DNA from: Siccirubricoccus soli
GTDB lineage: Bacteria > Pseudomonadota > Alphaproteobacteria > Acetobacterales > Acetobacteraceae
Length of the DNA: 64,000 nucleotides
Reading direction: 5' to 3'
NCBI RefSeq assembly: GCF_024178315.1
Contig: NZ_JAMZIK010000070.1
Coordinates: forward strand, 1-64,000
In this document: positions 33,988 to 42,579 of the stretch, piece after piece
Position numbering within the stretch: the stretch's first letter is position 1
How the letters are laid out: the number at the start of each line of letters is the position of its first letter
Notes under the pieces: generated by a model
The model's database searches: none
Seen by the model: only the letters and a program-made list of their open reading frames with translations
Told to the model about the DNA's origin: nothing
Translations under genes and position numbers: made by a program

Positions 33988-35190
33988 TCAAATCACGTTG
34001 TTGGCCCTGAGCGCAGCGATCTCCGCCGCCCCGAACCCCGCCTGCGCCAGCACCTCGTCGGTATGCGCCCCGAGCGCCGGCGCCGGCCGGTCGATCCGCG
34101 CATCGCCATGCGCCAGGATGAAGCCGTTGGTGGCGAAGCGCAGCCGGCCCCAAGCCGTCTCCACCTCCTGCAGCTTGCCGCGCGCCTTCACCTGGCGGTG
34201 CTCGATCACCTCGTCCACCCGGTAGATGCGGGCGCAGGGGGCGCCGGCCTGGTTCAGCCGCTCCTCCCAATTCTCCGCGCTGTCGGCGGCGAGCGCCCGT
34301 TCCAGCACCTCCCGCAGCGCCTCGGTGTTCTCCAGCCGCAGGAACCAGTCGGCGAAGCGCGGATCGGCCTCCAGCTCCGCCTTGATGCCGAGGGTCGTCA
34401 CCAGCGCCTCGTATTGCCGGTCATTGTTCACCGCCAGCAGCAGGTGGCCCTCGCCGGCCTTGAACAGGTTGGCCGTGGCGCGGCGGCTGACCGCTTGGTT
34501 GCCGAATTGCCGCTGCTGGTGGCCGCCCACCGTCCAATCCGCCACTTGGCCGCCGAGGAAGGCGAGGGTGGAGTCCAGCATGGACACATCCACCTTCTGG
34601 CCGCGGCCGGTATGCGTCCGCTGGAACAGGGCGGAGGCGACGCCATAGGCCGCCGTCATGCCGGAGAGGATGTCGCAGATGGCGAAGCCGGCCCGCAGCG
34701 GGTCGCTGCCCGGATGCCCGGTCATCGCCATGATGCCGGACATGGCCTGGATGCGGCCGTCATAGCCGGCCTCGTTCCGGTCCGGCCCGGTATGGCCGAA
34801 GCCGGAGACGGAGGCATAGATCAACCGCGGATTGATGGCCGAAAGCGCCGCATAGCCGATGCCGAGGCGGTCCATGACGCCGGGGCGGAAATTCTCCATC
34901 ACCACATCGGCCTCGGCGGCGAGGCGCTTCACGATCTCCACCGCCTCCGGCTTCTGCAGGTCGAGCGTCAGGCTGCGCTTGCCGTTGTTCACCGCCTGCC
35001 AGGAGGGCGCCATGCCGCGCGCCGCCCATTCGCGGGAAAGCGGGTTGCGCCGCGCATCCTCGCCTTCCCGCCGTTCCACCTTCACCACATCGGCACCGAG
35101 GATGCCGAGCTGGTAGCTGGCGAAAGGGCCCGCCAGCACCTGGGTGAAGTCGAGGATCCTGACGCCCTCGAAGGGCCGTGCCTCAGCCAT
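33988..35190 (-). CDS. CaiB/BaiF-family CoA-transferase
   Basis: The 400-aa protein has the class III CoA-transferase pattern: FEGVRILDFTQVLAGPFAS, LGADVVKVE, then the catalytic-region segments NNGKRSLTLDLQ and ENFRPGVMDRLG with GYAALSAINPRLIYASVSGFG. It moves CoA between carboxylates by a formyl-CoA-transferase-like mechanism. It starts three bases after the GrdB/PrdB-like gene and is part of the aminotransferase operon. A second family member is at 47575-48810. The substrate acid is unknown. Confidence 0.9.
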   Translation of the reverse strand: MAEARPFEGVRILDFTQVLAGPFASYQLGILGADVVKVERREGEDARRNPLSREWAARGMAPSWQAVNNGKRSLTLDLQKPEAVEIVKRLAAEADVVMENFRPGVMDRLGIGYAALSAINPRLIYASVSGFGHTGPDRNEAGYDGRIQAMSGIMAMTGHPGSDPLRAGFAICDILSGMTAAYGVASALFQRTHTGRGQKVDVSMLDSTLAFLGGQVADWTVGGHQQRQFGNQAVSRRATANLFKAGEGHLLLAVNNDRQYEALVTTLGIKAELEADPRFADWFLRLENTEALREVLERALAADSAENWEERLNQAGAPCARIYRVDEVIEHRQVKARGKLQEVETAWGRLRFATNGFILAHGDARIDRPAPALGAHTDEVLAQAGFGAAEIAALRANNVI

Positions 35191-35193
35191 GCC

Positions 35194-36129
35194 TCAGGCG
35201 GCCTTCTCGCGGATGGAGCGGGCGATCTCCTTCTGGCGGTTGAACTCGTCGCGGCGGCGCTGCAGCTCCGCCTCGCCGATCGCCTCCAGGTCGTAGTAGT
35301 CCTTCTTCCACAAGCCGTCGGCGTTCCAGCGCTGTGGGTTCTGCACCGTGGTGCGCGGGCCGATGGCGGATTCCAGCACCTTCAGCGCCAGCTCCAGCGT
35401 CGCGTCCTGGCTCGCCTGGTCATGCGGCTTGCCGGCGGAATTGCCCAGCGGGAAGTCGTTGAACAGGAAGCGCGGCACGCCGCAATGCTCGACGATGTCC
35501 TTGGCGCAGCCCATCACCACGGTGGGGATGCCGGCGGCTTCCAGGTAACGGGCCGCCAGGCTGCAGGTCTGGTGGCAGACCGGGCAATTGGGCACCAGCA
35601 GCACCGCATCCACCTGATCCTCCTGCACCCGCTTCAGCAGCTCGGGGCAGTCCTTGGTGACGGTGTGGCGGTGGCTGCGATTGGTCGGCGCGCCGTGGAA
35701 GCGGGGCGCGATCTCCTTGATCCGTCCGGCGGCGACGGCGCGGCGCAGCGCGTGCAGCGGGAACCAGCTGTTGCTGTCCGTCGCCGTCGTGTGCTTGCGG
35801 TCGTAGCCGATATGGCTGATGCGCAGATCGTGCTCCTGCGCCGTGTCGCCGGAATAGACCTCGTAGAATTTGGCGGCGGAGTTGTAGGGCGCACCGGGGC
35901 CCTGGTCGCCCTTGGCGGGGTCGTAGGGGGCGGCGGTGGTGATCAGGCCGATGCGCGCCTCGCGGAGCGCCTTCGTCATCGGGGCAAAGGGCACCTCGAT
36001 GTAGTGGGCCCAGCGATAGGGGTCGTAGCCGATCGCCTTGTAGTACTCCCGGGTGCGCTGCATGTAGGGCACCGGGCTGTCATAGTCCGGGGCGAAGCCC
36101 ATTGCCGCGTCGATCGTATCCGTCGCCAT
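35194..36129 (-). CDS. Glycine/D-proline reductase selenoprotein B (GrdB/PrdB)-family protein, Cys version
   Basis: The 311-aa protein resembles the GrdB/PrdB family, whose clostridial members use selenocysteine in a UxxC motif to reduce glycine, sarcosine, betaine or D-proline. Here the corresponding motif is Cys182-Pro-Val-Cys185 (NCPVCHQTC), with Cys189 beyond, all ordinary cysteine codons. Other conserved-looking parts are ISHIGYDRKHTT and FPLHALRRA. The start at 36129 follows GGAGG by five bases. It is followed after three bases by a CoA-transferase. The substrate in this probably aerobic organism is unknown. Confidence 0.75.
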   Translation of the reverse strand: MATDTIDAAMGFAPDYDSPVPYMQRTREYYKAIGYDPYRWAHYIEVPFAPMTKALREARIGLITTAAPYDPAKGDQGPGAPYNSAAKFYEVYSGDTAQEHDLRISHIGYDRKHTTATDSNSWFPLHALRRAVAAGRIKEIAPRFHGAPTNRSHRHTVTKDCPELLKRVQEDQVDAVLLVPNCPVCHQTCSLAARYLEAAGIPTVVMGCAKDIVEHCGVPRFLFNDFPLGNSAGKPHDQASQDATLELALKVLESAIGPRTTVQNPQRWNADGLWKKDYYDLEAIGEAELQRRRDEFNRQKEIARSIREKAA

Positions 36130-36274
36130 GGTTTCCTCCATCATCCATTCCCCACGACGCCGCCGCGTGGCGCCGCGGGGCCCCGGGATCGCTGCCTGAT
36201 CAGCGCTTCGGCCCAGCCTAACGTGGCAAAGCCGCGCCAGAGCAGCGGGCAGCGTCCAAGGCGAGTGCTAGCCT

Positions 36275-36299
36275 GGCGGCGAGGCTAGACCTCGCCGCC
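36275..36299 (-). terminator. 10-bp hairpin after the aminotransferase gene
   Basis: GGCGGCGAGG (36275-36284), loop CTAGA, CCTCGCCGCC (36290-36299) lies 12 bases past the minus-strand aminotransferase stop. No T-tract follows, so it may reduce rather than stop transcription into the GrdB/PrdB-like gene. Confidence 0.45.
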
Positions 36300-36310
36300 C
36301 CGGCCTGCAA

Positions 36311-37648
36311 TCAGGCCCGGACCTCCGCCAGCACGGCGTCGATGGCCTCGCCGAAGATTTCGACGATGGCGTCGATCTGCTCCGGCGTGGCGATGTAGGG
36401 CGGGGCGAGGATGGCGTGGTCGCCATGCCTGCCGTCGATGGTGCCGCCCATCGGGTAGCAGGCCAGGCCGCGGCGGAAGGCTTCCTGCTTCACCCGCTCA
36501 TTCAGCTTCAGCGCCGGGTCGAAGACCTGCTTCGTCGCGCGGTCCTGCACGAACTCCACCGCCCAGAACAGGCCGCGGCCGCGGATGTCGCCGATATGGC
36601 GGTGATTGCCGAAGCGCTCGGTCAGGCGCTGCTTCAGGCGGGCGCCCATGGCCCGGACGTTCTCCAGCAGCTTCTCCTCCGCCATCACCTGCTGCACCGC
36701 CAGGGCGGCGGCGCAGGCGACGGGGTGGGCCTGGTAGGTATGGCCATGCATGAAGGCGCCGCTGCCGCGGGAGAGGCCCTCGATCACCCGTCGATGCACC
36801 AGGATGCCGCCGATCGGCTGGTAGCCGCCGCCGAGGCCCTTGGCCACGATCTGAATGTCGGGCGAGACGCCTTCCTGCTCCCAGGCATGCAGGGTGCCGC
36901 AGCGGCCCATGCCGCTCATCACCTCATCCAGGATCAGCAGCGCGCCATGCCGGTCGCAGACCGCCTTCACCCCCTCGAAATAACCGGGCAGCGCCGTGGC
37001 GCAGCCAAGGGTCGCGCCCACCACCGTCTCCGCCATGAAGGCGATGACGGTATCGGGACCGAGGCGCTGGAACTCGGCCTCCAGCTCCGCCACCAGCCGG
37101 GCGACGTATTGCGCATCGCTCTCGTCGTCCCGCCGGTCCCGGTAGGGGTAGCAGGGCGAGACATGGTGGAAGGCCTTGGAGAGGATCGGCGCATAGGGCG
37201 CGCGGCGCATGGCGTTGCCGCCAGCCGAGAGCGCCCCGAGGGTGTTGCCGTGGTAGCTCTGCCGTCGGGCGATGAAGTTCACCCGCTGGGGCTGGCCGAT
37301 TTCGAGGAAATACTGCCGCGCCATCTTGATGGCGGCCTCGTTGCCCTCGGAGCCGGAGGAGCAGAAATAGGCATGGGTCAGCCCGCCCGGGGCATGGCCG
37401 ACCATGACATCCGCCAGCGCCTCCGCGCTGTCGCAGGAAAACAGCGCCGTATGGGCATAGGCCAGCTTGTCGAGCTGCGCCTTGATGGCGGCGATGACCT
37501 TGGGATGGCCGTGGCCGAGACAGGCGACGGCAGCGCCGCCCGAGCCGTCGATGATCTGCCTGCCATCCGCGTCGTACAGGAAAATGCCCTCGCCGCGCAC
37601 CGCGAGGGGCGGGTCGCTGCGCAGGCTGCGGTGGACGAGGTGACTCAT
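36311..37648 (-). CDS. Class III aminotransferase (omega-aminotransferase type)
   Basis: The 445-aa PLP enzyme shows GSGGAAVACLGHGHPKV, FCSSGSEGNEAAIKMARQY, the aspartate in LLILDEVMSGMGR, and the PLP lysine in IVAKGLGGGYQPI. These are standard for class III aminotransferases acting on omega-amino acids, amines or beta-amino acids. The start at 37648 (MSHLVHRSLRSDPPLA) fits the family. It is upstream of the GrdB/PrdB-like and CoA-transferase genes on the same strand, across a 181-base gap with a hairpin. Confidence 0.9.
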   Translation of the reverse strand: MSHLVHRSLRSDPPLAVRGEGIFLYDADGRQIIDGSGGAAVACLGHGHPKVIAAIKAQLDKLAYAHTALFSCDSAEALADVMVGHAPGGLTHAYFCSSGSEGNEAAIKMARQYFLEIGQPQRVNFIARRQSYHGNTLGALSAGGNAMRRAPYAPILSKAFHHVSPCYPYRDRRDDESDAQYVARLVAELEAEFQRLGPDTVIAFMAETVVGATLGCATALPGYFEGVKAVCDRHGALLILDEVMSGMGRCGTLHAWEQEGVSPDIQIVAKGLGGGYQPIGGILVHRRVIEGLSRGSGAFMHGHTYQAHPVACAAALAVQQVMAEEKLLENVRAMGARLKQRLTERFGNHRHIGDIRGRGLFWAVEFVQDRATKQVFDPALKLNERVKQEAFRRGLACYPMGGTIDGRHGDHAILAPPYIATPEQIDAIVEIFGEAIDAVLAEVRA

Positions 37649-37838
37649 CGGGGCGGGGTCCTTCGACTGATCCCGCCATGATCCACGCCGGGCGGCGCAG
37701 CGCAACGGCCGCCACACCGGATTGCGTTCAAGGCTGAACCCCGGTCCAGGCTAGGCTCCCCCACCCTGGGGCGGCGCCGGGGCTCCGGGGTCCCGCACCA
37801 CCCGCCCTGGGCTGTGCCGCGACGGGGAGGACCCACCC

Positions 37839-38228
37839 ATGCGCCTGCTGCCAGCCCTGCTTCTGGCCTGCACCCCGGCCTGGGCGCAGGAGCCGGGGCT
37901 TGCCCGGCCACAGCTCCTGCACCGGGAGGTCGTCACCGGCATGCCGCGGGGCGAGGAGCAGGAAGTCCAGGTGCTGACCGCCAGCTTCCGTCCCGGCGAC
38001 CGCACCGTGTTCCACACCCACCGCCACCCGGTCACGGTCTATGTGCTGGAAGGCGCCTTCACCCTGGAGATGGAGGGTCGCCCGCCGATGACCCTCCGCG
38101 CCGGCGAGGCGATGGTGGAGCCGCACGGGGTGCGGATGACCGGCTACAACCGCGCCGAGGCGCCGCTGCGCGTGCTGATCGTATATGTGGCGGAGCCGGG
38201 GATGCCCTTCCTGGACCTGGTGCCGTAA
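37839..38228 (+). CDS. Exported cupin-domain protein
   Basis: The 129-aa protein has a short signal peptide (MRLLPALLLACTPAWA) and a single cupin barrel with motif 1 HTHRHPVTVYVLEGAFTL and motif 2 LRAGEAMVEPHGV. Its metal-binding histidines are present. Exported single cupins often bind metal and small ligands; the function is not defined. It converges with a second, cytoplasmic cupin at 38243-38668, 14 bases away, but the two differ in length and likely origin. Confidence 0.82.
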   Translation: MRLLPALLLACTPAWAQEPGLARPQLLHREVVTGMPRGEEQEVQVLTASFRPGDRTVFHTHRHPVTVYVLEGAFTLEMEGRPPMTLRAGEAMVEPHGVRMTGYNRAEAPLRVLIVYVAEPGMPFLDLVP

Positions 38229-38242
38229 CGGCCCTTGGCGCC

Positions 38243-38668
38243 TCAGGCCGCCATCACCGGCACCAGCCCGTAGCGCCGCATCACCTCCTCCATCGCTGCC
38301 CGGTCCGGCGGCTGTTCCGTCAGCAGCGCCGCGATCTCCCGGAAATAGGCCGGGCCCAGCGCGCCTGGGCTCAGCAGGCAGAGGCAGCGCGCCACCCCCG
38401 GCCCGTCATTGCGGAAGCCGTGCACCACGCCGCGGCGGATGAAGAGGCTCTCGCCCGGGCCGAGCGGCACATCGGCCCCGTCCACGGTGAAGGTGACGGT
38501 GCCGGAGAGGCCATAGACCGTCTCGTCCCAGCTTTCGTGGTAATGCGGCACCGGCATGCGGGCCTGGGGCTGGACCGTCATTTCGAACAGGTCGATCTCC
38601 GCCCCGGTGCCTTCCCGGCTCTGCATGAAGTGCAGTTCCAGCCCTCCCATGCGAATGATCTCGACCAT
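38243..38668 (-). CDS. Cytoplasmic cupin-domain protein
   Basis: The 141-aa protein has cupin motif 1 PHYHESWDETVYGLSGTVTF and motif 2 GPGESLFIRRGVVHGFRN, both with the metal histidines and glutamate. There is no signal peptide. The start at 38668 (MVEIIRMGGLEL) is chosen because upstream codons read as shadow sequence. A dioxygenase or ligand-binding role is possible but unproven. Confidence 0.8.
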   Translation of the reverse strand: MVEIIRMGGLELHFMQSREGTGAEIDLFEMTVQPQARMPVPHYHESWDETVYGLSGTVTFTVDGADVPLGPGESLFIRRGVVHGFRNDGPGVARCLCLLSPGALGPAYFREIAALLTEQPPDRAAMEEVMRRYGLVPVMAA

Positions 38669-38860
38669 GCTCCGGCCCCCCAACGTCCTTGGCCAGAGTG
38701 TCATGTCCCGGCCGGGCAAAGGGAAGCGCATGCGGAGGTCACGCTTGCGCGGCCCGGCTCGAACCTGCGGACCCCCACCGGGGACCGGGGAGGGATCGTT
38801 GCCGGCAAATGCCGGCAACCGCCGGCGGGATACGGCGGGTTACAGGGGCAGAGCCCGCCT
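38669..38860. other. Short intergenic region with GC hairpins
   Basis: The 192-base gap contains TTGCCGGCA-AA-TGCCGGCAA and nearby ACCCCCACCGGGG-type sequence like that of the gap after 30386. It separates two minus-strand genes and probably terminates the DUF4336 operon side or carries the cupin promoter. Confidence 0.4.
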
Positions 38861-39613
38861 TCACCCCCGCAGCAGCCAGCGCCAGGACCGCCGCAGCCTG
38901 TCCGCCCCATCCCTGTCGAAGAAGGCGCCATGGGCGAAGATCACCCGGTCCGGCCCCAGCGCCAGCAGCCGGCTCGCCGCTGCCCGGTTCGCCGCCGCGT
39001 GCCGGCGCATCAGCAGCCGCACCGGCCTGGGCGCCCCGCCCACCGGCGCCGCCGTCCCCATCAGCCGGGCGTAGAGCGCGGCGGCCAGGGGCAGGCGGTG
39101 TGGCTCCATGGCCTGCACCGTATCGGTCAGCACCAGGGTGCGGCTCGGCGCGTGGTGGAAGGCGATTTCGACGAAGCCCCAACCCCGCAGCACTTCCTGA
39201 GTGATCTGCCCCGCCCAGGCCGCCGGCGCCGCCGCCCCCAGCCGGCCATGCGGGCCCAGCAGCAGCCCCGCCGCCGCGGCTCGTTCCGGCACGCCCTCCG
39301 GCGCCCAGACCCGGGCCTCCGGGAAGCGCTGCTGCCAGGCGGGCAGATGCACCCAATGCCCGGTGCTGGGCGAGACCAGGTGCCGCACCGGTCCCAGCGC
39401 CCGGATTGCCTGGCCGAGCGGCCCGGTGTAGCGCGTCGGCGAATGCAGCCAGAGGCCGCCATCCGCCAGGTGCAGCACCGTCATCCGCACCGGGAAGGGC
39501 AGGCCCATCAGCATTTGCGGCCCGGAATCCACCACCCAGACGCCCTCGGCGATGGGCTTCGGCACATCGAGCGGCGGATAGGTGCCGTTGCGGGACAGGG
39601 GGGCTTCGCTCAT
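38861..39613 (-). CDS. DUF4336 protein (metallo-beta-lactamase-like fold)
   Basis: The 250-aa protein has the DUF4336 layout: IAEGVWVVDSGPQML near the start, MTVLHLADGGLWLHSPT, then GPVRHLVSPSTGHWVHLPAW. These resemble metallo-beta-lactamase-fold strands with altered metal ligands. It is of unknown function, sometimes annotated as a methanol-oxidation-associated protein. Its start overlaps the stop of the nucleoside transporter (ATGA at 39610-39613), so the two form an operon with rmuC. Confidence 0.8.
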   Translation of the reverse strand: MSEAPLSRNGTYPPLDVPKPIAEGVWVVDSGPQMLMGLPFPVRMTVLHLADGGLWLHSPTRYTGPLGQAIRALGPVRHLVSPSTGHWVHLPAWQQRFPEARVWAPEGVPERAAAAGLLLGPHGRLGAAAPAAWAGQITQEVLRGWGFVEIAFHHAPSRTLVLTDTVQAMEPHRLPLAAALYARLMGTAAPVGGAPRPVRLLMRRHAAANRAAASRLLALGPDRVIFAHGAFFDRDGADRLRRSWRWLLRG

Positions 39614-40857
39614 GGCGCGGTCAGCACCCCCACCGTGGCGCCGGCCATGCAGCAGGCGATGCTGGCCGCCACCAGGCTCGGCAGGCCAAGCCGGACGATC
39701 TCCGCCCGGCGCCCCGGGCACATGGCGGACATGCCGGTGACCATGATTCCTACCGAGGCAAAATTGGTGAAGCCGCAGAGCGCATAGGTCAGGATCACCC
39801 GGCTGCGCTCGGTGAGCCCCGCCCCGCCGCTCGTCGCCAGCTCCAGATAGCTGACGAATTCGTTCACCACCACCTTCACGCCCAGCAGCCGGGCAACGGT
39901 GCCGGCCTCCTCCGCCGGGACGCCCATCGCATAGGCCAGGGGCCAGAACACCCAGCCGCCGATCTGCTGCAGGGTGACGCCCGTCAGCGGCTCCAGCGCC
40001 CCGTTCACCAGCGCCACCAGGGCGACGAAGACGATGAGGGAGGCCATGATGCCGAGGAGCAATTGCAGCCCCTCCGCGGTGCCCTGCACCAGCGCATCCA
40101 TGGTGCTGTCATAGAGGCGGGGCGGCGGGCCCTCCGGCGCCGCCCCGCCCGGCGTCTCGCTCTCCGGCAGCATCAGCAGGGCGGCGAGGACGGCGCCGGG
40201 GGCGGAGACGAGGCTCGCGGTCAGCAACTGCCCCGCCGCATCCGGCACCACCGGCGCGATCATGGTGGCATAGACCACCAGCATGTTGCCGCTGATGGTC
40301 GCCAGCCCGGCCACCATGGCGACGAAAAGCTCCGCCTTCGTCAGCGTCATCAGCCAGGGGCGGATGAGCAACGGTGCCTCCACCATGCCGACGAAGACAT
40401 TGGCGGCGACCGAGAGGTTGCAGGCGCCGGAGAGGCCGAAGAGGCGCCGGAGGCCGGCGGCCAGCACATCCACCACCAGCGGCAGCACCCGCCAGTGATA
40501 GAGCGCGGCGGAGAGCGCCCCCACCACCAGCACCAGGGGCAGGCCCTGGAAGAAGAGGATGAAGCTGCCGCCCGGCACCGTCTCGGCGAAGGGCAGGGGG
40601 CCGCCGCCGAGATAGCCGAAGACGAGGGTGGTGCCGGCCCGCGTCGCCCGCGCCAGCGCATCCACCGCATCCCCCACCGCCGCAAAGCCATGGCGCAGCA
40701 CCGGCACATGCAGCAGCAGCGCCGCGACCAGCATCTGCCCGCCCAGCCCCGCCACCACCACCCGCGCCCGCACGCCGCGGCGGAATCCCCCACAGGCCCA
40801 GGCCAGCAGGCAGAGCGCGACAAGCCCGGCCAGGGCCTGGAGCTGCAGCAGGCTCAT
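39610..40857 (-). CDS. Concentrative nucleoside transporter (CNT/NupC family)
   Basis: The 415-aa membrane protein has about ten hydrophobic segments and CNT signatures: SANVFVGMVEAP-like ANVFVGMVEAPLLIRP, ATISGNMLVVYATM, and KVVVNEFVSYLEL with YALCGFTNFASVGIM late. It imports nucleosides with H+ or Na+. It is coupled by ATGA overlaps to rmuC upstream and DUF4336 downstream. The N-terminus is intact (MSLLQLQALAGLVALCLLAW). Confidence 0.9.
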   Translation of the reverse strand: MSLLQLQALAGLVALCLLAWACGGFRRGVRARVVVAGLGGQMLVAALLLHVPVLRHGFAAVGDAVDALARATRAGTTLVFGYLGGGPLPFAETVPGGSFILFFQGLPLVLVVGALSAALYHWRVLPLVVDVLAAGLRRLFGLSGACNLSVAANVFVGMVEAPLLIRPWLMTLTKAELFVAMVAGLATISGNMLVVYATMIAPVVPDAAGQLLTASLVSAPGAVLAALLMLPESETPGGAAPEGPPPRLYDSTMDALVQGTAEGLQLLLGIMASLIVFVALVALVNGALEPLTGVTLQQIGGWVFWPLAYAMGVPAEEAGTVARLLGVKVVVNEFVSYLELATSGGAGLTERSRVILTYALCGFTNFASVGIMVTGMSAMCPGRRAEIVRLGLPSLVAASIACCMAGATVGVLTAP

Positions 40858-41864
40858 TCTGCCGCGCGGCGCCCGGCGGGTTGCGGCTCCATCTCCACCG
40901 CCTCGATCCGGGCGGCGGTGCTCAGGATCTTCTGGGTGGTCAGCAGGATCTGGTCCATGTCGGATTGCGACTCGGCATGGTGGCGCCTGAGGTTGGCAAC
41001 GCGGCGGTCCAGCCGCAACGCTTCCTCCGCCAGCTTCGCCACCTCCCGCCGCAGCGCCGCGGCCTCCGCCTTCAGCCGCACGTCGCGCATCAGGGCGCGC
41101 ATGGCCCCCAGCACCGCCCAGAGCGTGCCCGGGGAGACCAGATAGACGCCGCGCCGCGCCGCCTCCGCCACCAGCCCGCCATGCAGGGCGTGGAGGTCGG
41201 CATGCAGCGCCTCGGAGGGGAGGAAGATCAGCGCGCCCTCCGCCGTCTCGCCCGGGCAGACATACTTGCTCGCCACATCCTCCACATGGCGGCGGATATC
41301 GGTGGCGAGGCGCTTCCGGGCCGCCTCCCGCATCCCGTCGTCCGGCGCGGTGCGCAGCGCCTGCCAGGCCTCGAGCGGGAATTTGCTGTCGATGGCGATG
41401 GGGCCGGGCGGGAAGGGCAGGCGGATCAGCGCGTCGCAGCGCGTGCCGTTGGCAAGCGTATGCTGCCAGGCCCAGCCCTCGGCGGGCAGGCGGTCCGCCA
41501 GCATGTCGCGCAGCTGCACCTCGCCGAAGGCGCCGCGCGCCTGCTTGTTGCCGAGCAGGGCGGCGAGGCTGTTCACCTGGCCGGACAGCGCCTCGAGATT
41601 GCCGCGGGCGGCGTCGATGACGGCCAGGCGCTCATGGATGCGGCGGGCGCTGTCCTGGGCGCGCTCGGCATTCTCGGCGAGCGTCCGGTGCAGCCGGTCC
41701 TGCTGCGCGGCGGCGGCCTCGTCCATGCGGGCGGCCAGGGCGTCCAGGCGCTCGGCCAGCCGGGCGTCGCCGCGCGGGCGGAAGGCCAGCATCAGCAACG
41801 CGCCGGCGAGCGCGGCGGCCAGCGGCACCAGGACCGCAAGCACCCAATCGGTGATGTCGTCCAC
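40854..41864 (-). CDS. rmuC: DNA recombination protein RmuC homologue
   Basis: The 336-aa protein has an N-terminal membrane anchor (VLAVLVPLAAALAGALLML), a coiled-coil region to about residue 95, and the RmuC nuclease-like domain: GNKQARGAFGEVQLRDML, IDSKFPLEAWQAL, VCPGETAEGALIFLPSEAL. The family limits DNA inversions and is linked to restriction-type endonucleases. It starts a three-gene operon with the nucleoside transporter and DUF4336. Confidence 0.9.
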   Translation of the reverse strand: MDDITDWVLAVLVPLAAALAGALLMLAFRPRGDARLAERLDALAARMDEAAAAQQDRLHRTLAENAERAQDSARRIHERLAVIDAARGNLEALSGQVNSLAALLGNKQARGAFGEVQLRDMLADRLPAEGWAWQHTLANGTRCDALIRLPFPPGPIAIDSKFPLEAWQALRTAPDDGMREAARKRLATDIRRHVEDVASKYVCPGETAEGALIFLPSEALHADLHALHGGLVAEAARRGVYLVSPGTLWAVLGAMRALMRDVRLKAEAAALRREVAKLAEEALRLDRRVANLRRHHAESQSDMDQILLTTQKILSTAARIEAVEMEPQPAGRRAAE

Positions 41865-41924
41865 GGACCCTCCGAGGGGGATTTGCCGTGAGGCGCGCCC
41901 TACGGCGCGGCGCCCCCCTCAGGC

Positions 41925-41964
41925 TTCCCCGCCAAGGGCCGAAAGACCCCTGGAACCCTTTGAA
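41925..41964. repeat. Partial family-B repeat
   Basis: CCAAGGGCCGAAAGACCCCTGG is a degraded version of the palindrome seen at 32714-32735. It lies between rmuC and the carbonic anhydrase stop, again next to a stop codon. Confidence 0.4.
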
Positions 41965-42570
41965 TTAAACCACGACGAAGCCGCCGGAGGAATCCATCTG
42001 CAGCAGCCGGCCGGTGGCCACGCCGAAATGCGTGCCGTGCAGCGTCAGCCGGCCCTCGGCCACGGCCTGGGCGACCCAGGGGAAGGTCATCAGGTTCTGC
42101 AGGGTGATGCGGATGGCCTCGTGTTCGCACTGCTCCTGCCGCTCGGCAGGGTCGCAGCGCAGCACCCTCTCCCTCGCCGGGGCGGCGATCTGCATCCAGC
42201 CGGCGACGAAATCCTTCGCCTCGGGCGGCGCGCCTTCCAGCAGGGCGCGGATGCCGCCGCATTGCGCATGACCCATCACCACCACCCGCTTCACCTTCAG
42301 CACCCGGACGGCGAATTCCAGCGCGGCCGAGGTGCCGTGGAAGGCGGCATCCGGCATGTAGGGCGGCACCAGGTTGGCGACGTTGCGGACAACGAACAGC
42401 TCGCCCGGTCCCGCGGCGAAGATGGCGGCGGGATCGACCCGGCTGTCGGAGCAGGCGATGACCATGGTCTCCGGCGACTGGCCGGCGACTGCCAGCGCCT
42501 CGTACCGGGCGCGCTGCTGTGGCCAGGTCTCCTCGCGGAAGCGGCGATAGCCCTCAATCAAGCGTTCCAT
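41965..42570 (-). CDS. Beta-class carbonic anhydrase
   Basis: The 201-aa protein has the beta-carbonic-anhydrase zinc set: ACSDSRVDP (Cys40, Asp42, Arg44) and MGHAQCGG with the His and second Cys near residues 100-103. The conserved VVRNVANLVPPY lies between. It interconverts CO2 and bicarbonate in the cytoplasm. Its start is nine bases after the methyltransferase stop, so the two probably share a transcript. Confidence 0.93.
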   Translation of the reverse strand: MERLIEGYRRFREETWPQQRARYEALAVAGQSPETMVIACSDSRVDPAAIFAAGPGELFVVRNVANLVPPYMPDAAFHGTSAALEFAVRVLKVKRVVVMGHAQCGGIRALLEGAPPEAKDFVAGWMQIAAPARERVLRCDPAERQEQCEHEAIRITLQNLMTFPWVAQAVAEGRLTLHGTHFGVATGRLLQMDSSGGFVVV

Positions 42571-42579
42571 CGCATCCCC

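Noticed and set aside
35580-35590. Possible selenocysteine codon in the GrdB/PrdB-like gene
   Set aside because: The CPVC motif uses ordinary cysteine codons, and no in-frame TGA or SECIS-like hairpin is seen, so this is not a selenoprotein.
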